A stretch of DNA of 64,000 bases from Leucobacter denitrificans (GTDB lineage Bacteria; Actinomycetota; Actinomycetes; Actinomycetales; Microbacteriaceae). The stretch is taken from assembly GCF_014396385.1 (NCBI RefSeq), contig NZ_CP060716.1:372001-436000 (forward strand), given 5' to 3'. The position numbers were made by a program, and so were the translations under genes. The notes beneath the pieces were generated by a model. It was not told where the DNA came from. It saw only the letters and a program-made list of their open reading frames with translations, and searched no databases. How positions within the stretch are numbered: the stretch's first letter is position 1; each line of letters begins with the position of its first letter. This document shows positions 9,665-18,583 of the stretch, piece by piece.

Positions 9665-10126
9665 ATGGTTCTCGCAGTTGGCACAATCGCACCTGACTTC
9701 ACACTTTCTGATCAGCACGGAGAAGAGCTCACACTGAGCGAGCTTGTATCGGAAGGCCCAGTAGCGCTCGTCTTCTTCCCGCTTGCGTTTACCGGAATCT
9801 GCACTGGTGAGCTGTGTGAACTTCGTGACAACCTGACAGTGTTTGAAACTAAGAACGTGCGCCTACTGGGAATCTCTGTGGATTCTGTTTCGGCCCTCAA
9901 GGTTTGGGCTGCGAATGAGGGCTATAACTTTTCGATTCTTTCTGACTTCTGGCCGCACGGAGCGGTTGCGCAGGACTACGGCGTGTTCATTGAGGAACGT
10001 GGAATTGCCACCCGCGCAACGCTGCTTATTGGAGAGGGGCGCAAGGTTCTTGCGTCATTCGAGACCGCACCGGGTCAAGCACGAGATTTCTCTGCGTACC
10101 AAGAGGCTGTCGACGCCCTGAATTAG
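9665..10126 (+). CDS. AhpE-type peroxiredoxin
   Basis: Reduces peroxides through a peroxidatic cysteine; cytosolic, 153 residues. The active site is [14 protein letters not shown], with the peroxidatic Cys in the F-T-G-I-C segment and a second Cys five residues later, as in many actinobacterial AhpE proteins. The N-terminal A-P-D-F-T-L-S-D is typical. The open frame begins at a GTG at 9614, but the conserved protein starts at the ATG at 9665; GAAAGG lies 11 nt upstream. A TAGTCT hexamer at 9605 would give a leader of about 50 nt. It is divergent from aceE. Confidence 0.9.
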   Translation: MVLAVGTIAPDFTLSDQHGEELTLSELVSEGPVALVFFPLAFTGICTGELCELRDNLTVFETKNVRLLGISVDSVSALKVWAANEGYNFSILSDFWPHGAVAQDYGVFIEERGIATRATLLIGEGRKVLASFETAPGQARDFSAYQEAVDALN

Positions 10127-10216
10127 GCTCTGGTACTACCAGGGTTGCTATGATCGAGTAGGCCGGACTTCAAGCTGCTGGCTCAGGTGCATCGACGACG
10201 CTGAAGGAGTATGGCA

Positions 10217-11176
10217 ATGCATACGCTTTCGGTCATCATTCCATTCTTTGCACTCGTTCTTATCGGGTACATCGCAGCGCGATCGAGGTTCATGCCTATT
10301 GAGTCCGTACCCGGACTCAATACATTCGTGCTCTATTTCGCACTCCCAGCGGTGCTCTTTCAGCTCGCAGCACGAACTCCGGTCGCGCAGCTCATTGATC
10401 CGACCACACTTTCGTTGTGGATCATTTCGGGCCTCCTCATCATGACGCTTGCGATAGCGACAGGGCTGTGGAGAAAACGCAGTTGGCTTGATGCCTCGTT
10501 TGGTGGCCTCATCTCTGTCTTTTCGAACTCTACGTTCTTGGGCATCCCGGTGATCGTCGCGCTAGTTGGGGAGTACGCTGCGGGTCCGATTGTGACGACA
10601 CTGCTTGTAGACATCGTGGTGATGCAATCGGTGGCGCTTGCGATGTCTCAGCAGGGCACCCACGGCAGTGCGATTACGAAAGCCCGAACTGCACTTGTGA
10701 GAGTTGTGACGAATCCGATGCTGCTTGCGATCGTATTCGGTGCGCTGTGGGGATTGACTGGCTGGGAAATACCAACCTCGATAGACAGCATTCTCACGAT
10801 TCTTGGCGCGGCTGCCACGCCCGTCGCGCTGTTCACCATTGGTGCGGTGTTGGCGCGTGAGGCACTTCGGCGGATCCCAGATGATCGAAGCGGAAGTGGG
10901 ATACTCGCTGGAGACGTGAGCTGGCTCACATCATTGAAGTTGCTCGTTCACCCGACGCTTGTGTGGTTGCTCGGTCATTTGGCGATCCACTTGGGTCTGC
11001 CGCTCGAGGCGGCTGATCTTCGCGTCTTGGTGTTGGTTGCGGGGTTGCCATCGGCCGCGAACGTGTCGATGCTCGCGGAGCGACTTGGGGCTGACAATGG
11101 GCGGATCGCACGGGTGATTCTGCTGTCGACACTTATAGGTTTTGGAACCTTTGCGGTTGTTGCGATGCTTGCCTAG
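10217..11176 (+). CDS. AEC family transporter (auxin efflux carrier type permease)
   Basis: About 319 residues and very hydrophobic, with around ten membrane segments in the family's 5+5 layout around a central loop near residues 140-155. AEC proteins export or import small organic acids such as malate; the substrate here is unknown. Two ATGs are possible, at 10211 and 10217. GGAG (10206-10209) is only 1 nt from the first and 7 nt from the second, so I prefer 10217. It stands alone between the peroxiredoxin and a convergent esterase; no regulator is attached. Confidence 0.85.
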   Translation: MHTLSVIIPFFALVLIGYIAARSRFMPIESVPGLNTFVLYFALPAVLFQLAARTPVAQLIDPTTLSLWIISGLLIMTLAIATGLWRKRSWLDASFGGLISVFSNSTFLGIPVIVALVGEYAAGPIVTTLLVDIVVMQSVALAMSQQGTHGSAITKARTALVRVVTNPMLLAIVFGALWGLTGWEIPTSIDSILTILGAAATPVALFTIGAVLAREALRRIPDDRSGSGILAGDVSWLTSLKLLVHPTLVWLLGHLAIHLGLPLEAADLRVLVLVAGLPSAANVSMLAERLGADNGRIARVILLSTLIGFGTFAVVAMLA

Positions 11177-11195
11177 CCAACGCTGGGAGGCGACC

Positions 11196-11834
11196 CTACT
11201 CGGAGATTGAGAGCGCTAAGAACTCCCTTACATCAATGAGTTCCTCTGCGTTGATGCCGTGTGCAAGGCCCGAGTAATTCCTGATCGTCGGAGTGGTGTG
11301 GCCAGGTAGCCACTCCTCTGTGCGGGTTACGGCGGCCGGGTGGATCACACGATCCTCCATTCCGCGTCCCGAAAATACCGCAGGGCGTTGTGTAGAGAGC
11401 TGTTCGTCTGCTGGCATCGATCCGCCAGCTACAAACCCGCCCAGTATGACCGGAGCCATCACTCGCTCCGGTCTCGTGCGGAGCAGTTGAGAGGCCATGA
11501 GGCCGCCTTGCGAAAACCCGATTGGTACGACAACTGAGTGCGGCGCGAGTGTCGTGTCTACCCATCGCCAAATTGCATCTGTCGCCTGCTCGAGCGCGAT
11601 GGGATCGGGATTACCGGGTTCGGTAATGTGGAACCAAGCGTGCTGCGTGGGAGCGAGAGAGACGGGTGCGCGAAGTGACGCCCACTGCATTCCCTCGGGA
11701 AGCACCTGGGCGAGCGCGGGAAGGTCTTCTTCGTTTGAACCGAACCCGTGGAGGAACAGTGCGACCTTTTCAGCCTGGTCGGCTTGCCAATTCGGTGAAG
11801 TGATGGCCTTAAGTATTGATTGAGTGCTGCTCAT
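11196..11834 (-). CDS. Phospholipase/carboxylesterase family alpha/beta hydrolase
   Basis: A 212-residue serine hydrolase of the carboxylesterase/thioesterase group. The triad is visible: Ser108 in G-F-S-Q-G-G, Asp161 in M-E-D-R-V, and His192 in L-A-H-G-I; L-F-L-H-G-F-G supplies the oxyanion loop. The open frame continues to 12521, but that part overlaps a tRNA gene on the same strand. The real start is the ATG at 11834 (M-S-S-T-Q-S). It is followed by 19 nt to the convergent AEC gene. The natural ester substrate is not known. Confidence 0.87.
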   Translation of the reverse strand: MSSTQSILKAITSPNWQADQAEKVALFLHGFGSNEEDLPALAQVLPEGMQWASLRAPVSLAPTQHAWFHITEPGNPDPIALEQATDAIWRWVDTTLAPHSVVVPIGFSQGGLMASQLLRTRPERVMAPVILGGFVAGGSMPADEQLSTQRPAVFSGRGMEDRVIHPAAVTRTEEWLPGHTTPTIRNYSGLAHGINAEELIDVREFLALSISE

Positions 11835-11900
11835 GAAGTTTCTGCGTTTCCTGCGTAGGTGTGTGGATCGCGATTGCTTTGCAAACGACAACAGCGCAGA

Positions 11901-11931
11901 AAAAGAAAAATTCCCGATTACTCGGGAATTT
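11901..11931 (-). terminator. Terminator of tRNA-Val(TAC)
   Basis: A perfect 10-bp stem (11908-11917 with 11922-11931) and 4-nt loop, followed on the minus strand by two T runs. It lies a few nt downstream of the tRNA. Confidence 0.85.
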
Positions 11932-11938
11932 CTTCTAG

Positions 11939-12014
11939 TGGTGGGCCCTACCGGGATCGAACCGATGACATCCACGGTGTAAACGTGGCGCTCTACCAGC
12001 TGAGCTAAAGGCCC
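11939..12014 (-). tRNA. tRNA-Val(TAC)
   Basis: A complete 76-nt cloverleaf with encoded CCA. The acceptor stem is GGGCCTT/AGGGCCC, the anticodon stem CCACG/CGTGG, and the loop TTTACAC gives anticodon TAC. The T loop is TTCGATC. A terminator follows. Confidence 0.97.
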
Positions 12015-12195
12015 TCCGCCCGCAATTGCGAACTCGATTAGTCTAGTGGGAAATGGGGGTGCAAATCTAATCGAGCGCCCATAACTTGAAGATTCGGCGC
12101 GTCGCATAGTGACACACTGGGAATATCGCGATGAAAACCGGGGTTGTTGGCTATGCGAGAAACTCCCGCGAACGGTAGGAAAGTACAGGTGAAGA

Positions 12196-12729
12196 GTGGC
12201 GGCAGCGAGCACAGTGGTGCAGAACGAGAGCGGATCCACGGGAGGCTTTGAGGCTGGAGAAGCGCTCAAGCGGGCATTTCGGGAACACCCAGCGGGCATT
12301 GGTGTCATCACCGCGCAGACGCCCGAAGGCCCGGTGGGACTTACGGTCTCGAGCGTTGCTTCAGTGGCTGTTGATCCACCAGCGATTGCGTTTTCAGTCA
12401 CCCGTGCGACCGGTAGTGCAGGGGGAGTGCTACACGCCGACACATTCCTCGTGCATCTCGTAGACTCGCGCCACGCAAGCATCGCGCAGTCGTTTGCCGT
12501 AACTGGTGCCGAACGCTTCACGCCCGAGCAGGGCTGGACTACGCTGCCTACCGGTGAGCCATATTTGCCAAACGTGCGCGCTGCGCTTCGGTGTCGAGCA
12601 CTTCACACGCTGGAGGTCGGTTCGTCCGTCATAGTGGTCGCGGGTGTGCTCGACGCCCACTTTGCCGAGTCAGCGGATCCGATGGTGTACCTTGACCGGC
12701 AGTTCCGCGGGTTGGGCGATCCACTGTAA
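12196..12729 (+). CDS. Flavin reductase family protein (FMN-binding split barrel)
   Basis: A 177-residue protein of the flavin reductase-like domain family, which use NAD(P)H to reduce FMN or FAD, often for a partner monooxygenase. Family features include F-R-E-H-P-A-G-I-G-V-I-T near residue 28, the L-T-V-S-S-V-A-S-V motif, and D-P-P-A-I-A-F near 61. The start is GTG at 12196, with AGGTGA close upstream. No monooxygenase lies nearby, so the partner is unknown. It ends in a palindrome shared with the convergent metallo-hydrolase gene. Confidence 0.85.
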   Translation: MAAASTVVQNESGSTGGFEAGEALKRAFREHPAGIGVITAQTPEGPVGLTVSSVASVAVDPPAIAFSVTRATGSAGGVLHADTFLVHLVDSRHASIAQSFAVTGAERFTPEQGWTTLPTGEPYLPNVRAALRCRALHTLEVGSSVIVVAGVLDAHFAESADPMVYLDRQFRGLGDPL

Positions 12730-12747
12730 GTCAGCGCGTTGACTTAC
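12726..12747. terminator. Palindrome spanning two convergent stop codons
   Basis: A perfect 8-bp inverted repeat (12726-12733 with 12740-12747) with a GCGCGT loop contains the stop codons of both neighbouring genes. There is no T run, so termination is only possible, not certain. Confidence 0.45.
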
Positions 12748-13397
12748 CAACCCCGCTGCTTCCAGGCCTCAAGATCTTTTGATTCAGCGCAGATGCTGGT
12801 CGCATCTCCGTGACCAGTGAGCACCTGGGTGTCTCCGGGGAGCACCAAGAGCTTCGACTCAATCGACTCAAGAATCTGAGAAAAACTCGAATAGTCCCAA
12901 CGAGTGGCGCCTGGGCCTCCCTGGAAGAGAGTGTCCCCGGAAAAGAGTGTTCCGAGAGCATCAAAATAAAAGCTCACAGAGCCTGGGGTGTGCCCTGGTG
13001 TGTGGATCGTCACTAACTCAGAGCCACACACCGAAAAGATTGCGCCGTCGGCTAACTCAAAATCCGGAAGGATTTCACTCCCCACGGTCTGTTCCCAAAG
13101 AAACTGGTCTGCGGGGTGCAGATAGAGGTGGGTGTCCAGACGCGACGCGAGTTCAACTGCAGCGTTGATGTGGTCCTCGTGGCCGTGCGTGAGCAAAATG
13201 CCAAGTGGATCACGATCGCCAATTGCCGCTGCAATCTCAGCAGCGTCGTGGGCCGCATCAATGACCAGTGCAGAAGAGTCATCGCCGAGGATCCAGACAT
13301 TATTCTCGATGGGGATACCCTCGGGTGGGTACCCAGGCTTTCCTAACCCGAGTACCCCTTGGGTGATGACGCGTTCGATGCGAACTCCGTCGGTCAT
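12744..13397 (-). CDS. MBL-fold metallo-hydrolase (glyoxalase II-like)
   Basis: 217 residues with a complete metallo-beta-lactamase metal site: H71-x-H73-x-D75-H76 (T-H-G-H-E-D-H), His136 (T-P-G-H-T-P-G-S), Asp155 (S-G-D-T-L-F) and His196 (T-G-H-G-D). This matches the two-metal glyoxalase II subgroup, which hydrolyses thioesters; in Actinobacteria some act on mycothiol conjugates, but nothing here fixes the substrate. It starts 7 nt after the stop of the universal stress gene, so the two form an operon. Confidence 0.87.
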   Translation of the reverse strand: MTDGVRIERVITQGVLGLGKPGYPPEGIPIENNVWILGDDSSALVIDAAHDAAEIAAAIGDRDPLGILLTHGHEDHINAAVELASRLDTHLYLHPADQFLWEQTVGSEILPDFELADGAIFSVCGSELVTIHTPGHTPGSVSFYFDALGTLFSGDTLFQGGPGATRWDYSSFSQILESIESKLLVLPGDTQVLTGHGDATSICAESKDLEAWKQRGW

Positions 13398-13404
13398 GGA
13401 TTAC

Positions 13405-14256
13405 TTATTCAGCTCGTGTAACAACGGTTGTGCACGGGAGCTGACTGAGTACCCCGTGGCTCACCGATCCGAGCAGCAGGCGGGAAATCCCCCCACGGCC
13501 GCGGCTTCCGACGACCAGCATGTCGGCCTTTGCCGCAACTTGCAAGAGGGCAGTGACCGGGGGAGCCTGCACAATTTCACGCTGCACCTCGAGATCAGGG
13601 TATCTCGATGCGAGTCCTGCAACGGCGATCGCGATTGCTTCTTCAGCAGCGGCTTGCTGCGCGGTAACAAGCTCTTCGCTCCAGAGGTATTCGAGCCCTG
13701 GAGTGAGCGGTGGCATCCACGCGTAGACCGCGATGAGCGGCTGAGACCGGAGGGATGCCTCCTCGGCAGCAAACGCGAGCGCGAGCTTAGACGACTCAGA
13801 GCCGTCAACACCCACGACGATCCCAGTTCCGGCCTCGGTCTGCTCCGCCGGAATTACCGCAACGGGGCAGTGCGCGACTGCCGCGATCTTGACCGCACGG
13901 GTTCCAAAAATCGAACCAGCGAACTTGCTTCCACTGTGAGCGCCGAGAACCAACAGATCCGCATGCTTGGATGCGAGTTCGATTTCAGCGATTGGGTGGC
14001 CGACCACCGCGGTCCCGGTGATGTTGCCGGTGAAACCGAGTGTGTTCGTGGCGTAGTCGATCTCATTTGCGAGCATCTGCTCGGAGGCAACCTGAGCTTC
14101 CGAGAGAAAGGCCACGCTTTCCGAAAGGAAGGAATCATCTGCAATGTGAATGAGCTCAACGCTTGCACCACGGTGTCGTGCTCTTTCGAGTCCCCAGGCA
14201 AGCGCAGCACGGGAATGGTTCGAAGCGTCGACTCCGATGAGGTACTTTTCAGACAT
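13405..14256 (-). CDS. Universal stress protein, two tandem USP domains
   Basis: 283 residues made of two USP domains (about 1-138 and 145-283). The second has the clear ATP-binding pattern G-x2-G-x9-G-S (G-S-R-G-R-G-G then L-L-L-G-S); the first is looser around G-A-H-S-G. Tandem USPs are typical of Actinobacteria and are linked to dormancy and stress. A longer frame reaches 14340, but M-S-E-K-Y-L-I-G-V-D at 14256 is the natural start, with AAGGAA upstream. The metallo-hydrolase gene follows 7 nt later. Confidence 0.92.
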   Translation of the reverse strand: MSEKYLIGVDASNHSRAALAWGLERARHRGASVELIHIADDSFLSESVAFLSEAQVASEQMLANEIDYATNTLGFTGNITGTAVVGHPIAEIELASKHADLLVLGAHSGSKFAGSIFGTRAVKIAAVAHCPVAVIPAEQTEAGTGIVVGVDGSESSKLALAFAAEEASLRSQPLIAVYAWMPPLTPGLEYLWSEELVTAQQAAAEEAIAIAVAGLASRYPDLEVQREIVQAPPVTALLQVAAKADMLVVGSRGRGGISRLLLGSVSHGVLSQLPCTTVVTRAE

Positions 14257-14287
14257 GCTGTGATTCCTTCCTATCGGTAATGCTCCG

Positions 14288-15727
14288 CTACGCGCTGAGT
14301 TCTGGAAGTTGAACGGGGTGACTACCTGCCAGCTGCTCAATTACTCGAACAACCTGACAGCTGTAACCATACTCGTTGTCGTACCAGACGTACAGCACAG
14401 CGCTTGATCCAGTGACAATTGTGGCAAGGCCGTCAACGATTCCTGCGCGGTTCGAACCCACAAAGTCGGTAGAGACAATCTCAGGTGACTCGACATAGTC
14501 AATCTGCGTGCGCAACTGGCCGGTGAGTGAAACCTGCTGCAAGAACTCATTGATCTCTTCGCGACTCGTCTCGGCCTCGAGCTGCAGGTTGAGTACGGCC
14601 ATTGAAACGTCAGGCGTAGGAACGCGGATTGCGTTACCTGTGAGCTTGCCTTCGAACTCCGGAAGAGCCTTTGCAACGGCCTTTGCTGCGCCGGTCTCAG
14701 TAAGCACCATATTGAGCGCTGCCGAACGGCCTCTGCGATCACCCTTGTGGAAGTTGTCGATGAGGTTCTGATCGTTCGTGTATGAGTGCACGGTTTCTAC
14801 GTGGCCCTGCTTCACACCGAAGCGGTCATTCAGTACCTTGAGTACCGGCGTGATCGCGTTCGTGGTGCACGATGCGGCACTCAGGATCTTCTGGTCGTTG
14901 GTGATCTGGTCGTTGTTCACGCCATAGACAATGTTGAGCAAATCGCCCTTGCCAGGAGCTGTGAGAAGAACACGTGAGATTGCAGAGCTGTTTAGGTGCT
15001 GACTCAGACCCTCTTCGTCGCGCCAGCGGCCAGTGTTGTCGACAAGAATTGCATCTTCGATGCCATAGCTCGCGTAGTCCACTGTTGATGGGTCGTTCGA
15101 GTAAATAACCTGGATGCGAACACCGTTCGCAAGAATGACATTCTCGTCCTCGATGACCTTGATGGTGCCATTGAATGGCCCGTGTACTGAGTCACGACGC
15201 AGAAGGTTCGCGCGCTTCTGGAGGTCGTTATCCGATCCGCGTCGAATTACGATCGCACGGAGATTCAGGCCGTTTCCGCTGCCTGCGTGCTCGATCATTA
15301 TGCGTGCGAGAAGTCGACCAATACGGCCGAACCCGTAAAGAACGACATCGCGGCCCTTGGCCGGCCTTGTACCCGCAGCTGCGGCGAGCGCATCTCGAAG
15401 ATAGTTCTCAAGGTCACTAGACCCTGAAGCCTTGAATCCGTTCGCGAGGAGTGCGAGGTCTACGGATGCTGGGCCAGGCTGTATTGCTGCGAGCGCCTCG
15501 ACGACCGCGGAGGTGTCAGCGAGTGAGAGTTCGACGTCATCGATCTTTCGAGCGAAGCTGTGGGCGCGAATAATGTCGATTGCGGATCGGCCGATGAGGC
15601 TGCGTCCGTGTACAGACATTACGATGTCGTGATCTCGATACAGTTGACCGATGAGCGGAATCATTCGCTCAGCAATTTCCTGCTTTGCGTTCCATGCCTC
15701 AAGGTGGTCAATAGCGGGCTGATTCAT
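14288..15727 (-). CDS. gapB: Glyceraldehyde-3-phosphate dehydrogenase, long (GapB-like) form
   Basis: 479 residues: a helical N-terminal extension of about 127 residues, then a standard GAPDH with G-F-G-R-I-G-R at 132-138 and catalytic Cys287 in S-A-A-S-C-T-T-N. The length and extension match C. glutamicum GapB, which works mainly in the gluconeogenic direction and can use NADP. That role is transferred by similarity; no cofactor claim is made from the sequence. It lies 31 nt upstream of the stress protein gene. The usual glycolytic gapA is not in this window. Confidence 0.92.
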   Translation of the reverse strand: MNQPAIDHLEAWNAKQEIAERMIPLIGQLYRDHDIVMSVHGRSLIGRSAIDIIRAHSFARKIDDVELSLADTSAVVEALAAIQPGPASVDLALLANGFKASGSSDLENYLRDALAAAAGTRPAKGRDVVLYGFGRIGRLLARIMIEHAGSGNGLNLRAIVIRRGSDNDLQKRANLLRRDSVHGPFNGTIKVIEDENVILANGVRIQVIYSNDPSTVDYASYGIEDAILVDNTGRWRDEEGLSQHLNSSAISRVLLTAPGKGDLLNIVYGVNNDQITNDQKILSAASCTTNAITPVLKVLNDRFGVKQGHVETVHSYTNDQNLIDNFHKGDRRGRSAALNMVLTETGAAKAVAKALPEFEGKLTGNAIRVPTPDVSMAVLNLQLEAETSREEINEFLQQVSLTGQLRTQIDYVESPEIVSTDFVGSNRAGIVDGLATIVTGSSAVLYVWYDNEYGYSCQVVRVIEQLAGSHPVQLPELSA

Positions 15728-15945
15728 CTGAACGGCTGGTTCCTTCCGGCTTTATCGGGCGCCGTTACGGGTAGGTGCGACCGAAAACTTGTGCTCCGTA
15801 CAAGTATCCCATGAGCGTGACGCTATATGACACGCCGATTCGGGGATTCATCAGACAACGCCCACACTAGAAGGGTAAAGCTGTCTCGGTGCCCACCTGC
15901 ACCTTGAGCAGCGCCCCGATATTACTTTCTAACAAAGGAACTCAC

Positions 15946-16857
15946 ATGTCTGTGAAGAAGCGCGGCATCCTCGCCGCTTCAGTCGCGGCTCTTGCCCTCA
16001 CCGTCACTGCGCTTACTGGTTGCGCGTCTGATGCTAATACGGGCGCTGACGAGGGAGACTCGGCTGGTCCAGTCCGAATCGGTGTTGTACCCGGCGGCCA
16101 GCCCTATTGGGATGTCTTCGTCGAGGAAGCAGCGAATGAGGGTATTGAGGTCGAAATCGTAGATTTCGCCGAATACCCGATTCCGAACCCCGCGCTCACT
16201 GAGGGCGAACTCGACCTCAATCAGTTCCAGCACATCATCTATCTCGCGAACTACAATGTCGACGCAGATGAAGACCTGGTTGCGATCGGTTCTACCGTTG
16301 TCTACCCGATGAACGTCTTCTCGGATAAGTACGACGATCTCGCAGATATTCCAGAGGGCGGCGTTGTCGCGATTCCAAACGACGAGTCAAACCGTGCTCG
16401 CGCACTTCTCGTATTGCAGAAGCTCGGTCTCATCGAGCTGAAGGATGGCGGAAGCGCAACCTCAAGTCCTGATGACATCATCGCTGACAAGTCCAAGGTG
16501 ACGGTGACTGAAGTTGCCGCAGACATTATTCCAGTCTCGTTGCCAGACGTTGACGCTGGTGTAATCAACAACGACTACGTCGAGCCTGCAGGGCTTGATT
16601 TCGCTGATTCACTCGGCGCCGACAGCGCCGATGACCCCGCGGTCGCGCCGTATACCAACATCTTTGCGGCACGTTCGGAAGATGCCGACAATGAGACCTA
16701 CCTGAAGCTCGTCGATATTTACCAGAACAACGAAAAGGTTCAGGCTGCAGTCAAGGACTATGTTGGCGATGGCGCGGTGCTCCTCCAGACACCACGCGAA
16801 GAGCTCGCTGCAATTCTTGCGCAGGCTGAAGAAGATTACCGCGCATCGAAGGGCTAA
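15946..16857 (+). CDS. metQ: Methionine ABC transporter substrate-binding lipoprotein
   Basis: 303 residues of the NlpA/MetQ family, which capture methionine outside the membrane for MetNI. The signal peptide ends in a lipobox L-T-G-C with the lipidated residue at Cys26. The frame extends upstream to a GTG at 15889, but the signal peptide begins at the ATG at 15946 with AAAGGAA in front. It is the first gene of metQ-metN-metI. The 218-nt region before it was searched for a SAM riboswitch; only short stems were seen (for example 15787-15805). Confidence 0.93.
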   Translation: MSVKKRGILAASVAALALTVTALTGCASDANTGADEGDSAGPVRIGVVPGGQPYWDVFVEEAANEGIEVEIVDFAEYPIPNPALTEGELDLNQFQHIIYLANYNVDADEDLVAIGSTVVYPMNVFSDKYDDLADIPEGGVVAIPNDESNRARALLVLQKLGLIELKDGGSATSSPDDIIADKSKVTVTEVAADIIPVSLPDVDAGVINNDYVEPAGLDFADSLGADSADDPAVAPYTNIFAARSEDADNETYLKLVDIYQNNEKVQAAVKDYVGDGAVLLQTPREELAAILAQAEEDYRASKG

Positions 16858-16869
16858 ACTGAGGGTCTT

Positions 16870-17897
16870 ATGACTCGCGTTGAACTGCTCTCCGTCGGGA
16901 AGCGCTATCCAGCGCGGGGCCGATCCACCACTGAAACAGTGGCCGTCGATGATGTATCTATAGAGATCGCATCGGGGGAGATCCACGCGGTGATCGGATA
17001 CTCGGGGCAGGTAAGAGCACGCTACTCAGACTTGTGAATGGGCTTGAGCGTGCGACAAGCGGTCAGATCTTCATCGACGGTGTTGAGATTACCGGGTTAT
17101 CCGAGTCAAAACTTCGTCATGTTCGATCGCGCATCGGAATGATCTTCCAGCAGTTCAACCTCTTTCATTCGAAGACAGTCTTTAAGAACGTGGAGTACCC
17201 ACTCGTTGTAGCGGGTACTCCACGTGATGAGCGTCAAGCTCGGGTCTTGGAGCTACTGAGTTATGTCGGGCTCGAAGAGTACGCGCACTCCCACGTTGAG
17301 CAGCTTTCGGGCGGACAAAAGCAGCGAGTCGGTATCGCTCGCGCGCTTGCTACAAATCCCGGTCTCTTACTTGCAGATGAAGCCACGAGTGCGTTAGACC
17401 CGGACACGTCGCGCGAGGTTCTCGAGCTTCTTGCTCGAGTGAATCGAGAGTTCGGCATCACCATCTTGCTCATCACGCACGAAATGGATGTCGTACGCGA
17501 GATAGCGCAGCGGGTGACAGTGATGGAAGGCGGCCGAGCGGTTGAGCAGGGAGACGTGTTTGACGTCTTTTCCGCACCTCAGACCGATACGACCCGACGC
17601 TTTGTCTCGACTGCGCTGCCAACGGTTCCCGATCCAGAGCACCTACTCGCACTGCGCGAAAAACACAGGGGCAAGCTGATCTCCGTCACGCTCCGCGACG
17701 GAGGAGTTGACCAGCCGGTTGTCTTTCGCACACTCGCTGACCGCGGTGTTGGTGTGAGCATTGTGCACGGAGGAATTACCGACGTTGGTGGCCGCTCATT
17801 CGGCAAACTCACGCTCGAATTGATCGGTGAGGGCGTGCAGGTTGAGCACGCGATTGCGGCCCTCGCACAAGAAACAGAACTCGAGGTGCTCGCATAG
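16870..17897 (+). pseudogene. metN: Methionine ABC transporter ATPase, frameshifted as written
   Basis: ATPase of the MetNI importer. The first frame starts at the ATG at 16870 and stops at 17035-17037; the rest runs in another frame to the TAG at 17895. The break is inside the Walker A motif: a G run at 17004-17007 has 4 Gs where 5 would restore G-Y-S-G-A-G-K-S-T. With one G added the protein has about 342 residues, with Q-loop F-Q-Q-F-N, signature L-S-G-G-Q, Walker B L-L-L-A-D-E, switch His and a C-terminal NIL domain (methionine sensing). Everything else is intact, so a sequencing error is likelier than decay. Confidence 0.88.
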
Positions 17898-18556
17898 TGG
17901 ATCGCCTCATTGAACTGCTGCCAAAAATCGCAGATGCCACGCTCGAAACGCTTATCTATGTGAGCTTCGCGATGCTCCTCGGCGGCATATTTGGCCTCAT
18001 CATCGGAGTGTTGCTGACGACGACCCGGCAGGGTGGCATCTTGCAGAACACCCCGGTGTACTGGGTGCTCAACTTCCTGGTCAACTTTTTCCGACCGATT
18101 CCGTTCGTCATTCTTATTCCGGTCATCATGCCGCTGGCGCGCGTCATTACGGGCAAGGGGATTGGTGGGCCGGCGCTCATCGTTGCTCTCGTAGTTGCGG
18201 CATCATTCGGCATCTCGCGCCTGGTCGAACAGAATCTGCTCACGGTGCCTCCCGGCCAGATTGAGGCAGCTCGCGCGATGGGGGCAAGCCCGTTGCGGAT
18301 CCTGCTTACGGTTCTCATCCCAGAGGGTCTCGGCCCGCTGGTGCTCGGATATACGTTCGCCTTTATCGCTGTTGTAGACATGTCTGCGATGGCTGGTGTC
18401 GTGGGTGCTGGCGGACTAGGTAACTTTGCGCTGCAATACGGTTACCGACAGTTCAACCCTTGGGTGACTTGGGCCTCAGTACTCATCATCGTTGCGCTCG
18501 TGCAGCTCATTCAGCTGCTCGGCAATGTTATCGCTCGCAAACTGCTGCGGCGATAG
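17897..18556 (+). CDS. metI: Methionine ABC transporter permease
   Basis: 219 residues with about five membrane segments. The ABC permease coupling loop is seen as E-A-A-R-A-M-G-A-S near residue 127, and the C-terminal G-V-V-G-A-G-G-L-G is typical of MetI. The GTG start overlaps the metN stop by one base (TAGTG), so translation is probably coupled. The importer is then MetQ-MetN2-MetI2 at the cell membrane. Confidence 0.93.
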   Translation: MDRLIELLPKIADATLETLIYVSFAMLLGGIFGLIIGVLLTTTRQGGILQNTPVYWVLNFLVNFFRPIPFVILIPVIMPLARVITGKGIGGPALIVALVVAASFGISRLVEQNLLTVPPGQIEAARAMGASPLRILLTVLIPEGLGPLVLGYTFAFIAVVDMSAMAGVVGAGGLGNFALQYGYRQFNPWVTWASVLIIVALVQLIQLLGNVIARKLLRR

Positions 18557-18571
18557 TTCGTGTAGAGCCGG

Positions 18572-18577
18572 TACCCT
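18572..18577 (+). promoter_or_regulatory. -10 hexamer for a leaderless NIF3 mRNA
   Basis: TACCCT lies 6 nt before the ATG at 18584. No proper Shine-Dalgarno is present. One of the window's repeated leaderless-type starts. Confidence 0.4.
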
Positions 18578-18583
18578 CGAGGC

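Noticed and set aside
11834..12521. Long N-terminal extension of the esterase
   Set aside because: The open frame overlaps tRNA-Val and lacks family similarity; the ATG at 11834 gives the expected length.
15728..15945. SAM riboswitch before metQ
   Set aside because: Short stems exist, but I could not find the conserved cores of SAM-I, SAM-II or SAM-IV classes; only a covariance model search could settle it.
16870..17897. Programmed frameshifting in metN
   Set aside because: There is no classic slippery heptamer with a downstream structure, and the first frame stops at 17035-17037 shortly after the break; three other genes show the same kind of run-length loss.
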